Of a DNA stretch of 64,000 nt, positions 1-9,307 are shown piece by piece (within the stretch, counting starts at the first letter, position 1; each line of letters starts with the position of its first letter). The translations under genes and the position numbers were made by a program. The notes beneath the pieces were generated by a model. The model worked only from the letters and a program-made list of their open reading frames with translations, searched no databases and was not told the DNA's origin. This stretch comes from an uncultured Thermogutta sp. (GTDB lineage Bacteria > Planctomycetota > Planctomycetia > Pirellulales > Thermoguttaceae): NCBI GenBank assembly GCA_937128505.1, contig CAKZMM010000187.1:28816-92815 (forward strand), in the 5' to 3' direction.

Positions 1-1
1 C

Positions 2-181
2 ATCAACACCTCTTCGGAGGTCATGGTGCGTGGAGATCGGCAAATGCTGCAACAAGAGGCCGAGCGGATTGCTCGACTTGCGGCGGGCCGACCCAATGTC
101 TGCATGGGCACCGGGGCACTTCCGTACGAAACACCGCCGGAAAACGTTCTTTTCCTCAAAAGCTATTGCGAAAAGTTATAA
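2..181 (+). CDS. Uroporphyrinogen decarboxylase family protein, C-terminal fragment
   Basis: Only the last 59 codons and the TAA stop are in the window; the gene begins upstream. The visible frame reads INTSSEVMVRGD... and then GTGALPYETPPENVLFLKSY near the end. The GTG-LPY-TPPENV pattern is, from memory, typical of the C-terminus of the uroporphyrinogen decarboxylase (URO-D) superfamily, in particular the large group of HemE-like proteins found in planctomycetes, many of which are thought to be methyltransferase-like rather than haem enzymes. With so little sequence, true HemE cannot be separated from those relatives. It is convergent with the barrel gene that ends at 233, leaving about 50 bp between the two stop codons. 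Confidence 0.7.
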   Translation: MNTSSEVMVRGDRQMLQQEAERIARLAAGRPNVCMGTGALPYETPPENVLFLKSYCEKL

Positions 182-232
182 GGAGGCTTGCCGGCGGGGC
201 GAAAATCGCGACGAATCATCAATGACAACGAC

Positions 233-1315
233 TCAGTAATACAGGCTGGCGCGGATGAGAGCTGTATCGCTGGGACGAATCCCTGGTGACTGACTTTCAT
301 AGCTCAGTTTCCGCCCGAACACGTATCCGCCTTCCACTCGCCAACTTAAGGCACGAAGAACCTTGTTTTCGATTCCGAGCATCAATCGAAAGTCGCGATA
401 GGTGGCGATATCCTCCAGACCCGAGGCCCGGGTAATGGCCCAGCTTCCGCCCCCAAATTCGCCGGCTAGATACAGCCATTTTTCCGCCCCTTCTCTTTGG
501 AGGACTGGCCAATCGACCCGGCGTGCAATCCGCGGACGTGGTGGCAAGAGTTCGAACAGCCAATCGTCGGAGGGTCTCCAGATCAAACCGGCCACCGGTA
601 TCAAGGAGATATCCTCTCGGTCCAAATAAGCAGCTCCGAGGATCAACTTCAGCTCAGGTCTAAAGGTGATCACACCGGCTGCATATCCGGGGATACGGAG
701 GGCTTCCGATTGCCAGTGATCGAAATCGCTATAGGCTCCTACACCGACGCTTGCATCCAACGTCAGCCACGACAAAGCCGGCCAAAGGCACCGAAGTTGC
801 AAATATGCGTCGTAAACCCGGGGCGGTAAATCGGTTACCTCCGGACCATCCAAAAAATACATCGAGAAGCCTGGAGTGATGAGTAAGGGCGCTTGCCGAA
901 TGGGCGTGGGAAGTGCCCAAACCGACTTCGCCTCCCATTGATAAATCCCCAAGTCATCCCCCCCTCCCGGAGCAAGCCAAGTGTTATGAAGGATAAGTTT
1001 CTGGAAAAAACCTTCCCGAGCGTCGGGCGGGCGGCCCGGGCCCATCGACCCGCGGAGCTCGGGGCCGGTTCGCGGCGTTTGCTGGGCATAAGGGCTGCCC
1101 GATGGATCATCCCAATCCCCGGTGAGCTCCGGTCCAGCCGGTGTCAGCGACTGCGGTGCCAGCGACGGTAAGGGCACACTGGGACCGAGATCAATTCTCA
1201 GAGGTTCGGAGGCGGGCATCTGCTGAGGTGGGATCAGATTTCCACCCGTGGCTCCCGCCTGAGCGACGATCCACCAACTGATGCTGCTGGCCAATGGAAT
1301 AATGAAAAGGTTCAT
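233..1315 (-). CDS. Outer-membrane beta-barrel-like protein, paralogue A
   Basis: Unknown planctomycete-type protein of about 360 residues. The start at 1315 is chosen because it puts a hydrophobic signal peptide (MNLFIIPLASSISWW..., ending near AQAGA) at the N-terminus; the open frame extends to 1426 but the extra residues are basic and look non-coding. A Pro/Gly-rich linker of about 100 residues follows the signal. The C-terminal 250 residues have alternating hydrophobic and polar strands and end in ALIRASLYY, with an aromatic last residue as in outer-membrane barrels. It shares LITPGF, LPPR-(V/T)-(Y/F)-(D/E)-AYLQ, AYLDR/WYLDR and GLIW/GLVW blocks with the next gene upstream on the same strand (1683-3065), so the two are tandem paralogues. 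Assignment to a barrel family such as DUF6268 is only a guess. Confidence 0.65.
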   Translation of the reverse strand: MNLFIIPLASSISWWIVAQAGATGGNLIPPQQMPASEPLRIDLGPSVPLPSLAPQSLTPAGPELTGDWDDPSGSPYAQQTPRTGPELRGSMGPGRPPDAREGFFQKLILHNTWLAPGGGDDLGIYQWEAKSVWALPTPIRQAPLLITPGFSMYFLDGPEVTDLPPRVYDAYLQLRCLWPALSWLTLDASVGVGAYSDFDHWQSEALRIPGYAAGVITFRPELKLILGAAYLDREDISLIPVAGLIWRPSDDWLFELLPPRPRIARRVDWPVLQREGAEKWLYLAGEFGGGSWAITRASGLEDIATYRDFRLMLGIENKVLRALSWRVEGGYVFGRKLSYESQSPGIRPSDTALIRASLYY

Positions 1316-1442
1316 CGAGTTTTGGGCGACCGCAGACGCAACACAAGCGCCTACGCCTCTCCGGATTTCAATAAAAGTCTCGCTTTTGTGTCTGCACCTT
1401 CTGCCTTCGAGGCCACCCGGCCGCAAGAGGCAAGCGACTCAT

Positions 1443-1476
1443 ACTTTGTCACAAATCCGACTTTGTCACAAATCCG
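1443..1476. repeat. Perfect 17-bp tandem duplication
   Basis: The unit ACTTTGTCACAAATCCG occurs at 1443-1459 and again at 1460-1476 with no mismatch. It lies in the spacer between the two paralogous barrel genes. Confidence 0.9.
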
Positions 1477-1682
1477 ATTTTTTCGCCGGCACTCGGCCCC
1501 TGGCGTACTCATCAAAAGCGCGTGGCTCGCGCCTTGGGGGGCCAACGCTCGGAATCGCTAATGAAACCGAATTTCCTAGGTTCGATCTTTGGACTTCCTT
1601 GCAAGGATAACTTGGACCTCCAACCAAAAATAATTCGACGGCGAGCTCCCAAAGCTTTGTGCACGTCGAAAAGCCGGTGGTG

Positions 1683-3065
1683 TTAATACGCCAATCCGCC
1701 CCGAATGTACACGACGGGATCGGGACGAAACGGCGGGATGGGAGCCTGACCAATCGGCTCGAAATAGAGCAATTCGCGCCCAAAGGCTCCGCCGACTTCA
1801 ACCAGTCCGCTGAACCCGCGGACCGTCTTGAATTCCACCCCCAGTCCCAACCGCAGATCGTTATAGTCTACCTCGTACGGATGAGGGGTATGGCCTGGAG
1901 CATCGAGCTCCGCTGTCCAGGAATCGCCCCCGTACTCACCTCGCAAGTAAATCCACCAGTCCGTGCTCCGGTAGCCTGGGAAACGAATGGCCAGGCGAGG
2001 ATTGGGGAAGACCGCATCGAGTTGGATATCGGCCGACGGTGTCCAGACGAGCCCCCCGGCCGGCAGCATTTTCACATCATTTCGATCCAAGTACCAAACC
2101 CCTAATTTCAGGCGGATTCCCGGCGATAGGGCGATCACCCCGAGTCCGCGCCCATGGATGCGGATACTTTCTTCAACCACGGCACTCAAGTCGGAATAAA
2201 CGCCGATCCGAACCGCCAGTTCCGCACCCACAATCTCCGTCACTTGGGGGAGCCAAGCCCCCTGCAAATATGCCTCGAAGGTACGTGGGGGCAGCTCTTG
2301 CGGCGGTCCTTCCGGCCCGGTCCAAAATTGTGCGGCAAAGCCGGGGGTAATCAACAGAGGATGTTCAATATCCCAACCAAGCGGAATGGCGAAAGTCGCA
2401 CTCAGCTCAGTGTCGTTCAAACCCAATTCCGACGCAGAATCCCCGGGCATCCACACATTATCCAGGCGAATTTCTTGCAGAAAACGCTGCACACTAGACC
2501 AACTCTCGCGGGAAACCCCGGGAACAAGAGGATCCTTCGGAAGCAAGGTTGGCGGCGGGTCAGCTCCGGCAGGTCCGAAGGGATCCCAATTTGGCGGGAG
2601 CGTGCTCTGTCCTGCCCCCTGCGGCAACCCAATCCCGGGTGGTCCGCCGGGAGATGAAGGCGGGAAAGGTGCCCCCAAATTCGGCGAGTTCCCCAATCCG
2701 CTTGAAACCGTGCCGCCAAAAGCACCGGGTGATGAACCGGGAGCCGGAGCCGGATTGGCCAACGTCCCAACTCCCCCCGATGCTCGCGACGTTGCCCCGT
2801 TCGGGGGGGGTACTATTCCCGCCCTACCCGCTTGCGCCGAACCGGGCTCAGCTCTCACACCGGCAGTAACGCCTCGTGAGGCTGCCGCCGGATCATTTAC
2901 CGACAATGGGGTTTCCGGAATTCGCGAGGGGAATCGAATGCGTTGTCCCCACGACCGTCCCTCGAGGATTCCCCCCGATAAAAGCAAAAAAAAGCAAAGG
3001 CGGATCAAAACCGCCCCTATGGGGCCGTTTCGGGAACGAGGTGGAGACTTTGCGCCGTTTTTCAC
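1683..3065 (-). CDS. Outer-membrane beta-barrel-like protein, paralogue B
   Basis: 460 residues, GTG start at 3065 with a GAGGG seven bases upstream. Residues 1-40 hold a basic n-region and a hydrophobic stretch (VLIRLCFFLLLSGGIL), so it is probably exported. Residues 45-190 are rich in Gly, Pro, Ser and Ala and look disordered. From about 195 the protein aligns by eye with the gene downstream: LITPGFAAQFWTGPE, ELPPRTFEAYLQ, VGVYSDL-like, WYLDRNDVKMLPAGGLVW, and a C-terminal end VYIRGGLAY. This suggests a tandem duplication followed by strong divergence. The predicted place is the outer membrane. The substrate or partner is unknown and no catalytic motif is visible. Confidence 0.65.
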   Translation of the reverse strand: MKNGAKSPPRSRNGPIGAVLIRLCFFLLLSGGILEGRSWGQRIRFPSRIPETPLSVNDPAAASRGVTAGVRAEPGSAQAGRAGIVPPPNGATSRASGGVGTLANPAPAPGSSPGAFGGTVSSGLGNSPNLGAPFPPSSPGGPPGIGLPQGAGQSTLPPNWDPFGPAGADPPPTLLPKDPLVPGVSRESWSSVQRFLQEIRLDNVWMPGDSASELGLNDTELSATFAIPLGWDIEHPLLITPGFAAQFWTGPEGPPQELPPRTFEAYLQGAWLPQVTEIVGAELAVRIGVYSDLSAVVEESIRIHGRGLGVIALSPGIRLKLGVWYLDRNDVKMLPAGGLVWTPSADIQLDAVFPNPRLAIRFPGYRSTDWWIYLRGEYGGDSWTAELDAPGHTPHPYEVDYNDLRLGLGVEFKTVRGFSGLVEVGGAFGRELLYFEPIGQAPIPPFRPDPVVYIRGGLAY

Positions 3066-3167
3066 CCCAATGCCCTCGATCGGAATTCCTTGCGATAAGG
3101 CTGGAGTCTGGAAAAGCGAATATCCGGAAAAGCTCGGCTACATTCCATGTAGCGTTGCTAGCGCAAC

Positions 3168-3187
3168 TTTCTTCGAATTTCTTCGAA
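3168..3187. repeat. Perfect 10-bp tandem duplication
   Basis: TTTCTTCGAA at 3168-3177 is repeated exactly at 3178-3187. Confidence 0.75.
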
Positions 3188-3288
3188 ACAATTGATTGCC
3201 GTTTGGGGCCCGGCTCACTTCATGAGGAACTGACGTTGCTTACTTCGCCGCGGAGAAATTCCGTACCGCCGATTCGTACGCCATCTTA

Positions 3289-3400
3289 GTAAACGTTAGT
3301 TCCGGTTAGTAGACGTTAGTTCCTGCTGGGAAAATAGACATTAGTTCCTGCTGGAGTTCCTGCTAGGAAAATAGACATTAGTTCCCGACGGGGAAAAAAG
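3289..3400. repeat. Degenerate tandem array, four to five copies
   Basis: A unit of 19-26 bp built around GACATTAGTTCCTGCTGG-GAAAAT is seen at about 3289-3310, 3309-3335, 3336-3354, 3355-3372 (lacking the first part) and 3373-3400, with scattered substitutions. The surrounding gap 3066-3646 holds no believable gene. Confidence 0.8.
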
Positions 3401-3588
3401 ACAAGTAGACTCGCCCCGCGTTCTTTCCCGGGCGCGCAAAGCGAGTCTATTCTGTGTACCGACAAAACTTTAGACAAATCTTCCTGCGGTTTGTACCCAA
3501 GATCGATCTCTCGGTCAAGGCGGAACCAGAAAAGGAAAGCTGGGGTCTATGGGTGGATAAAACATCATGCAAAGCTTGAGCAAACGAG

Positions 3589-3640
3589 CAAAAAAGGGCT
3601 GTTTAGCGAAATAAGTGGCAATTAAGAGGAAAAAGCCCTT
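3589..3640 (-). terminator. Possible terminator of the GH99-like/esterase gene
   Basis: On the minus strand AAGGGCT (3640-3634) pairs with AGCCCTT (3600-3594), followed directly by a run of T (the A run at 3589-3595). The loop is long, about 33 bases, so this is a weak candidate. It begins 7 bases after the stop of the minus-strand gene ending at 3647. Confidence 0.35.
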
Positions 3641-3646
3641 CGGAGA

Positions 3647-6600
3647 TCATTTCTGCGACGGCGGTCCTAACATCCGATCAATAAACCGATAAGCTGCCTC
3701 CCGCACGTCTTGGGGGAAGTCGTGCCCCGTCTCAGGGTAAAGAGCCACCAGTCGATCCAGGACCCGAAATTTTTGGTATAAGGGTTGCGCGGCGGCAACG
3801 CAGTCCTTGACTCCGGAGACGTCGAAAATGTCATCACCCGTGGGCGCATTGATGAAAACTCCTCGCGGTGCGATGACCGCCAAGACATCCGGAAAATCGA
3901 AGGGCATCTTTGCCGGATCTTTCCCATACACGGAGGCAATCCGCGGCATGTGCCCCCGGTGCGACCAACCCGTCAAATCTCCCTTGCGGTATTTCGGGAA
4001 AGAAGTGAAGCCACAACTGCTTACCGCCACTTCGATCCGAGTATCGAAAGCCGCGAGGAACAGCGAGTTATACCCGCCCAAGGAGTGGCCGATGACCCCA
4101 ATCCGCCCCGGGTCCACAAACGGAAGCGTTTGAAGGAAGTCCACGGCCCGCATGTGGTTCCAAATACCTTTCATACTGCCGCTCACGTAACCGAGCGCAT
4201 ACGGATCGGTGCGATACTCGCCGAAGCCCCCGCGCAGTCCTACCTCCGGAATATCTCCCCCGAGATAATCCGGGGCTAAAGTCACATAACCGCGCTGGGC
4301 CAACTCTTTTGCATAATGGAGATTGGGATTGCCGCCCAAACCGGCCGGCTCTGCTTTGCCCAGCGGTGTTGTTTGATGAAGGCAAAGCACGGCCGGCAGC
4401 TTGAGTCCCGGCTCCTTCAACGCCGATTGGGGAATGAGCAAGTAAGCCGGGACCCGATCCCCGGGTTCCGTGGCGTAAGTTATCTTTCGGAGCACATATT
4501 TGGCTAGAGCTACTTCCTCCAGAGTTTCCACGTCCAAAGCGACCTTTCGCTCTGGGCCCGGCAGCGGTCCCATAACCTGCTGCATTCTCTGCAAAATCTC
4601 CTGCCGATAGCTTTCGTGCTTTTGAAGTTGATGGGCAAGATCGTCGGCACGCTCCGCTTTTTGTTGATTATCCCCGGCGGCTTGTTGATGATCTCCAACG
4701 GCTTGTTGCCTTAATTCTGTCGGCCTATTTTCAGTACGAATTCTCTGACCGCTTTCAGGATGTATTCTTTGACTGCGAGATTCAGTAACCCCAGCAGCTT
4801 CACCACTTCCATTAGCTCCTTCACCGCCGGTTCCCTCTTTTTTGGAAGCAGTCTGGGAATAGGAGTTGCCCCGGAGCGGCGCCGCCGACTCCGTTTCAGC
4901 CGGCACCAGCCGAATCCAGTCAATTTCGACCACAACGTCCTTCGCGGAGCACGGATCCAGCCGCAGGGATCGAATCACCCCCCGCCAAAAAGGATGGTTT
5001 TTTGTTTCAAGCCGATAGATTCGCATCTGCCCGTCCGCTAGGAGGGGGATACGCAAGCTGGTTTTTTCGGTCATCCGGGCAAATGCTGTTGACCAGAACA
5101 GTTGCAACAGGTCCTGCGGCCGGGGACCTCGGGCTGCCATGCGGATTTCAATGGCCGGATACCTTTCTGCCCGAAAAGAAACCACCGTGGTGAGGGCCGG
5201 ATCGTCCGTTCGGCTTCGTAGCCGCAATAGCCCTCGTTCAACCTCTGCTGAGGCAATTGCCCCCGAGGTCGACCACCCTTCCAGATTGCCCGGTTCATCA
5301 AAGGTCCATTCCGCGGCGAATTTCGGCGTTGGAGCCTCGCGAAGGGGCAAACCCACATCTTGCGGTCCAAAGTCCACATGCTCAGCGGCATCCGGACAGA
5401 ATACGCGGCGGATCGCCTCCAGATGGCCGAAGCCAAATTCCTTATGCGGCTCGCAATACGAGCCTTCTCCCCACTCATTCCAAGCTTCGATAAACACGAC
5501 CTTCGGCTGCTTGGTTTCGTCGATAAACCGCTTGGCCCACCGCAAATGTTCTTCGAAGGCCTCCGGGGTTCGATCTAGCTGAACAAACGCCTTGTCCCCA
5601 TGCCAAGGTCTTGCGTCCCAACCCGGGGATGTCGGGACGAAAACCGGCATCAAACCCGCCTCAGCCATGGGCATCCACCAATACGCAAATTGGTTCCGTG
5701 CCACTTCGATATAAGGGACCCAGTTTCGGCCTGCTACCCCGCAATAAGGCCAGTTATAGCCGGTGACCGCGTCGAAACCCATTTCCTTCATCTTGGCAAG
5801 CATCTCCGGTCGACCACACCCGGCCACTAACACCTCGCCTACGCCCGCTTCCCGGGTCAGCTTGTGCCATAGCTCGATAGCCTGACGTGTTCCTTCGATT
5901 CCCAGATCGCGTTCCATCGAATAAACCGAGAATATCACCACGACCGGACGCCCCTCCACTTTGAAATATTCCGGACGGCGGAAGTACTCCTCGATCCAAT
6001 AGCGGCAGACGCGTTCATTGTCAGCCGGTGAATGCTCCCCCCGGCCGAAATGGTTGGCCCAAAGCAGACAGAACTTTATTAACGATCGATACCGGGCGTG
6101 GAAAAAGCCCTCGTGGATTGCGTGTTCGTGGTGACGGCTCCCTTGAATCCAATACCAGTCATAACAGAAAAACGTTATTCCGTGCTCCACGGCCCATTTG
6201 ATGTGCCAATCCGCCACCTCCGGAGAGCCTTCCGCGTACCAGCCGAGCACCGGGCGCCGCTCCGGGAAGTACCGAATCGGTTCCCACCGCGAGGAATCCT
6301 TCCAGCCTGGGTAGTAATAAACGCCTACCTCGTAGGGACCGCGGACCGGCTTTGGCTCCGGTACATAGGAAGCCGCAGGCAGGTTCAACGCCGGAAGGAA
6401 TGTCTCCGTAATTTCCGACCGGATTTGATGGGTCAAAGAAGCTTCCTGCCAACTTGCCACCACGGCGATGGATTTCGGCCCCGGCTCGCGACTGGTAAGC
6501 TCCCACGAGACGGACTGCGGCTCATAAAAGTCCACCCACTCGATGGTTTGTACCGGTTTACTTTCGGCGACTAACTCGACCCCGTCCGGTACTTTCAATT

Positions 6601-7681
6601 CGATGGCCACATGTCGCGCCGGTTGTCCCCCGCGGTTTCCCACCGTCACAACAAATCGCGAGGCACGCCCCACCCGCGGCAGAGCATCCTCTAAACCAAT
6701 CGCACGGATTTCCGGCTCGGCAGCTCCCTGGGGCTCGGAAGCGAACTCAACGCCTTTTAACCATAGTTGAACCGGCTCAGGGCTTTTGACCCGCAAAGCT
6801 AGAAAAACTACCGGCGATTGCCAATTCGGATCCACCCCCAGGGGCACGTTAAACCCGTGGAACTGCCCATCTCCTGCAATCCTGAGTGCATAGCTGTGTT
6901 CGCCGTGGGTTTTTCCCGTGGCCCATTGAATTTCAAGCTCGGTACCCCGGTTGCTCGCCAGCACAAGGTGCAAAAAGGGTTTCTCATCCACTTCGACCTT
7001 TAGCGGCGGGGCGATCAGGGCCGATTGCCCGCTCAGCTCCGCAGTCAGATAACCCTCGGCAAAACGGACACTCCCGGTTCCTTCAATCTGCCAGCCTTCA
7101 GCCAGATCGATGCGATCTCCTGCCAGCGGTGCCAAACCGGTTGGCGGAGCCAGCTCGATAATTCGGATATAGTCGATTTCAAATTTGCGGCTTTCACCGA
7201 CCGACATCGGCGGCAAATCGAACCGCAGTTTTATGATCTTTCCCTCTGCCTGCCAGAAAGGGCGTACACGATAGACCTTCCACCCCGGTTGAACGTCAAA
7301 AGGGGTTTCCTTCCCAGGGGAAAATCCTCCGTATTGAGTGTGCAAAGTATTGGTCCAGAAGAATTCGGCCGTACCCACTATCGGGCTAAAAAGGCGAATT
7401 TCAATCACTTGAAAAGGGCTGGCTGAAAGCGGCTCCGCAAATCCGTCGTGGACCAAGATCGGATCCGCGCCCACCGCGGTAGCCTTCAGCGTGCCACCGC
7501 TTACCACCAGATCGCGAAGATGACGACCCCCATGCCATCCCTGGGTATCACCGTCGTTATTAAACTCCCAAGCGACGAGAACCTCTTCGCCATGAACCTG
7601 CCGCACATGAGCAGTGGTGGCGACCGGTCCACAAAGCAGTACACCCACCCAGAAAACTTGCCACAGAAGCCTCGTCTGCAT
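3647..7681 (-). CDS. Secreted GH99-like glycosidase fused to an alpha/beta-hydrolase esterase
   Basis: About 1344 residues from the ATG at 7681, preferred over the upstream frame because GGAG lies eight bases before it and a signal peptide (LLWQVFWVGVLLCGPVA) follows. Domain order: beta-sandwich domain about 34-177 (EFNNDGDTQGW ... FEIDYIRI); a second sandwich-like part about 190-315; CARDB-like domain about 330-430; GH99/WbsX-like catalytic barrel about 448-765 with VGVYYYPGW, FFCYDWYW and EAWNEWGEG; another copy of the first sandwich domain about 788-927; a polar linker of about 100 residues; and an alpha/beta hydrolase of the acetyl-xylan-esterase/dienelactone-hydrolase type from about 1023. 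The hydrolase has GHSLGG (nucleophile Ser about 1200), an Asp near 1283 (PTGDDIFD) and His about 1320 (ETGHDFP). It probably cleaves and de-esterifies a complex polysaccharide outside the cell. The fusion is unusual; substrate unknown. Confidence 0.8.
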   Translation of the reverse strand: MQTRLLWQVFWVGVLLCGPVATTAHVRQVHGEEVLVAWEFNNDGDTQGWHGGRHLRDLVVSGGTLKATAVGADPILVHDGFAEPLSASPFQVIEIRLFSPIVGTAEFFWTNTLHTQYGGFSPGKETPFDVQPGWKVYRVRPFWQAEGKIIKLRFDLPPMSVGESRKFEIDYIRIIELAPPTGLAPLAGDRIDLAEGWQIEGTGSVRFAEGYLTAELSGQSALIAPPLKVEVDEKPFLHLVLASNRGTELEIQWATGKTHGEHSYALRIAGDGQFHGFNVPLGVDPNWQSPVVFLALRVKSPEPVQLWLKGVEFASEPQGAAEPEIRAIGLEDALPRVGRASRFVVTVGNRGGQPARHVAIELKVPDGVELVAESKPVQTIEWVDFYEPQSVSWELTSREPGPKSIAVVASWQEASLTHQIRSEITETFLPALNLPAASYVPEPKPVRGPYEVGVYYYPGWKDSSRWEPIRYFPERRPVLGWYAEGSPEVADWHIKWAVEHGITFFCYDWYWIQGSRHHEHAIHEGFFHARYRSLIKFCLLWANHFGRGEHSPADNERVCRYWIEEYFRRPEYFKVEGRPVVVIFSVYSMERDLGIEGTRQAIELWHKLTREAGVGEVLVAGCGRPEMLAKMKEMGFDAVTGYNWPYCGVAGRNWVPYIEVARNQFAYWWMPMAEAGLMPVFVPTSPGWDARPWHGDKAFVQLDRTPEAFEEHLRWAKRFIDETKQPKVVFIEAWNEWGEGSYCEPHKEFGFGHLEAIRRVFCPDAAEHVDFGPQDVGLPLREAPTPKFAAEWTFDEPGNLEGWSTSGAIASAEVERGLLRLRSRTDDPALTTVVSFRAERYPAIEIRMAARGPRPQDLLQLFWSTAFARMTEKTSLRIPLLADGQMRIYRLETKNHPFWRGVIRSLRLDPCSAKDVVVEIDWIRLVPAETESAAPLRGNSYSQTASKKEGTGGEGANGSGEAAGVTESRSQRIHPESGQRIRTENRPTELRQQAVGDHQQAAGDNQQKAERADDLAHQLQKHESYRQEILQRMQQVMGPLPGPERKVALDVETLEEVALAKYVLRKITYATEPGDRVPAYLLIPQSALKEPGLKLPAVLCLHQTTPLGKAEPAGLGGNPNLHYAKELAQRGYVTLAPDYLGGDIPEVGLRGGFGEYRTDPYALGYVSGSMKGIWNHMRAVDFLQTLPFVDPGRIGVIGHSLGGYNSLFLAAFDTRIEVAVSSCGFTSFPKYRKGDLTGWSHRGHMPRIASVYGKDPAKMPFDFPDVLAVIAPRGVFINAPTGDDIFDVSGVKDCVAAAQPLYQKFRVLDRLVALYPETGHDFPQDVREAAYRFIDRMLGPPSQK
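4661..4702. repeat. In-frame 21-bp tandem duplication inside the GH99-like gene
   Basis: TTGTTGATTATCCCCGGCGG(C) at 4661-4681 is repeated as TTGTTGATGATCTCCAACGG(C) at 4682-4702. The protein reads AVGDHQQ then AAGDNQQ. It sits in the polar linker between the glycosidase half and the esterase half. Next to it, SQRIHPE and GQRIRTE look like a second, older doubling. Confidence 0.8.
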
Positions 7682-8224
7682 GCTTAGATCTCCGAAAGAT
7701 TCTGCGGAATCGCGATCTCTATACTTTCGTAACACGCCTAGTATTCTTCTGGCCGAATAATCAACGAAATGAACTTCGCGTTGAATGCTGGAATGCTAAG
7801 ACAAAACACCGCAGATGGTGAGGTAGGAGACAAAGCTAGAAAAACCTACCACAAAAAAGCTGGAAAAACCTACAACAAAAATGTAGCACAACTCCGAACC
7901 TAAAAAAGAAAAAACTGACGATGAAATAATTGCAGAGACAAAAAGGTAGATATTTGAGGGTCTTGTGGCGGGCAGAAAGATCCAAATCGGCAGGCTGAAT
8001 ATGCTTATGCCTCAGGCTGAAAATCTTTATCCGTGTCCCCAAAAATCTTTATCCGTGCGGACATTGAGCTCCTTTTTTGCCCTTTCTTACACGTTTTGCC
8101 CTTTCATGCACGGGAGAACCAATCGCATCAACGGAATCGTCCCCTTCGCCGCAGCGGCCGCACTGGGTTCTGGATACACCAGAGTCACTCGGGAGTTTGA
8201 CGATATCCAGAATGCAATCGGGGC
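7682..8224. other. Intergenic spacer with three local duplications
   Basis: No gene seen. Three local doublings: a 23-bp unit beginning GCTAGAAAAACCTACC at 7835-7857 and 7859-7881; AAAATCTTTATCCGTG at 8020-8035 and 8042-8057 (perfect, 22-bp period); and TTTTGCCCTTTCTTACACG at 8075-8093 directly followed by a copy with two changes at 8094-8112. The three units are unrelated to each other. Confidence 0.8.
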
Positions 8225-9307
8225 TTAAGTCCGGCATGCCGAGGAAGGCACGCTGCCAGGTTCGCTCCGAGATTTTAAGGGGCGGATCGGCCCCGGTGCA
8301 ATATCCAGATCTAACGTCTCGAATAGTCCTGCGCGATAGCGTTCCCACGCGATGGCCCCCATGACGGCATTATCCGTGCAAAGTTTCAAGGGGGCGATGA
8401 ACAGTCGGATCCCGGCGCGGTCCGCTTCGGCCTGCAATCGCTCCCGAAACCGTCGATTGGCCGCCACACCGCCGCCGACACATAGCGTTCGCAGGCCCGT
8501 CATCTCTAGCGCCAGAAGTGCCTTTCCCACCAAACAATCAACCACGGCCTCCTGAAAGCTGGCCGCCAAATCCGCCACCTGCTTCGGCGATAGCGGTACG
8601 GATCCGAAGTCGAACTTCCCGGGCCCGGTAATGGCATAGCGCACGGCCGTTTTCAACCCACTGAAACTAAAATCCAATCGCGTTCGATCCTCAAGCATAG
8701 AACGTGGAAAATCATACGCTTTGGGATCACCCTGCAACGCCGCCTTCTCCACCACTGGCCCGCCGGGAAAGCCCAACCCCAGCATGCTCGCGACCTTATC
8801 AAACGCCTCGCCGGCTGCATCATCGATGGTGTTACCCAGCAGACGAAATTCAAGCGGACTGGGGCAATGATACAGACTGGTGTGCCCGCCGCTGACGACA
8901 AGTCCAACACAAGGAAAGACTTCTTCCCCACTTGAAAGCCGACAAGCATACACATGGGCCTGAAGATGGTTCACGGCAATCAGCGGCACTTCCAGTACTA
9001 ACGCGAAAGTTTTGGCCGCCATTAACCCCACCATGAGCGAGCCGGCAAGTCCTGGGGTATGAGCCACGGCCACGGCTTTCAGATCTTCCAGCCGAACCCC
9101 TGCACGCCGAATTGCCTCGTCAATCACCGGCACAATCCGCTCCACCTGAGCGCGGGAAGCGATCTCTGGCACCACCCCGCCGAAGCGCTCGTGGAGCCGG
9201 TCCTGCGAAGCAACCACGGAGCTTAGCACCGAAAGGTCCTCGCCAATCACTGCCGCGGCCGTTTCGTCGCAAGTGGTTTCAATGCTCAGTAAGTATTTCA
9301 TTCGCAC
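8225..9307 (-). CDS. tsaD: tRNA N6-adenosine threonylcarbamoyltransferase TsaD
   Basis: 360 residues, normal for TsaD/Kae1/Gcp. It carries the universal t6A tRNA modification step, transferring the threonylcarbamoyl group from TsaC-made threonylcarbamoyl-AMP onto A37 of ANN-decoding tRNAs, together with TsaB and TsaE. Visible motifs: SIETTCDETAAAV at the N-terminus (ASKHA nucleotide fold), the metal-binding NHLQAHVYA, SGGHTSLY, and LCVGGGVAANRRFRERL near the C-terminus. The GTG at 9307 is favoured because AGGGA lies six bases upstream; an ATG at 9301 is the alternative. Cytoplasmic. Neighbouring genes are unrelated, and tsaB and tsaE are not in the window. Confidence 0.96.
   Translation of the reverse strand: MRMKYLLSIETTCDETAAAVIGEDLSVLSSVVASQDRLHERFGGVVPEIASRAQVERIVPVIDEAIRRAGVRLEDLKAVAVAHTPGLAGSLMVGLMAAKTFALVLEVPLIAVNHLQAHVYACRLSSGEEVFPCVGLVVSGGHTSLYHCPSPLEFRLLGNTIDDAAGEAFDKVASMLGLGFPGGPVVEKAALQGDPKAYDFPRSMLEDRTRLDFSFSGLKTAVRYAITGPGKFDFGSVPLSPKQVADLAASFQEAVVDCLVGKALLALEMTGLRTLCVGGGVAANRRFRERLQAEADRAGIRLFIAPLKLCTDNAVMGAIAWERYRAGLFETLDLDIAPGPIRPLKSRSEPGSVPSSACRT

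Noticed and set aside
2386..3195. Plus-strand open frame of 269 codons
   Set aside because: It is the antisense shadow of the second barrel-like gene; its Pro/Gly richness mirrors the linker of that gene.
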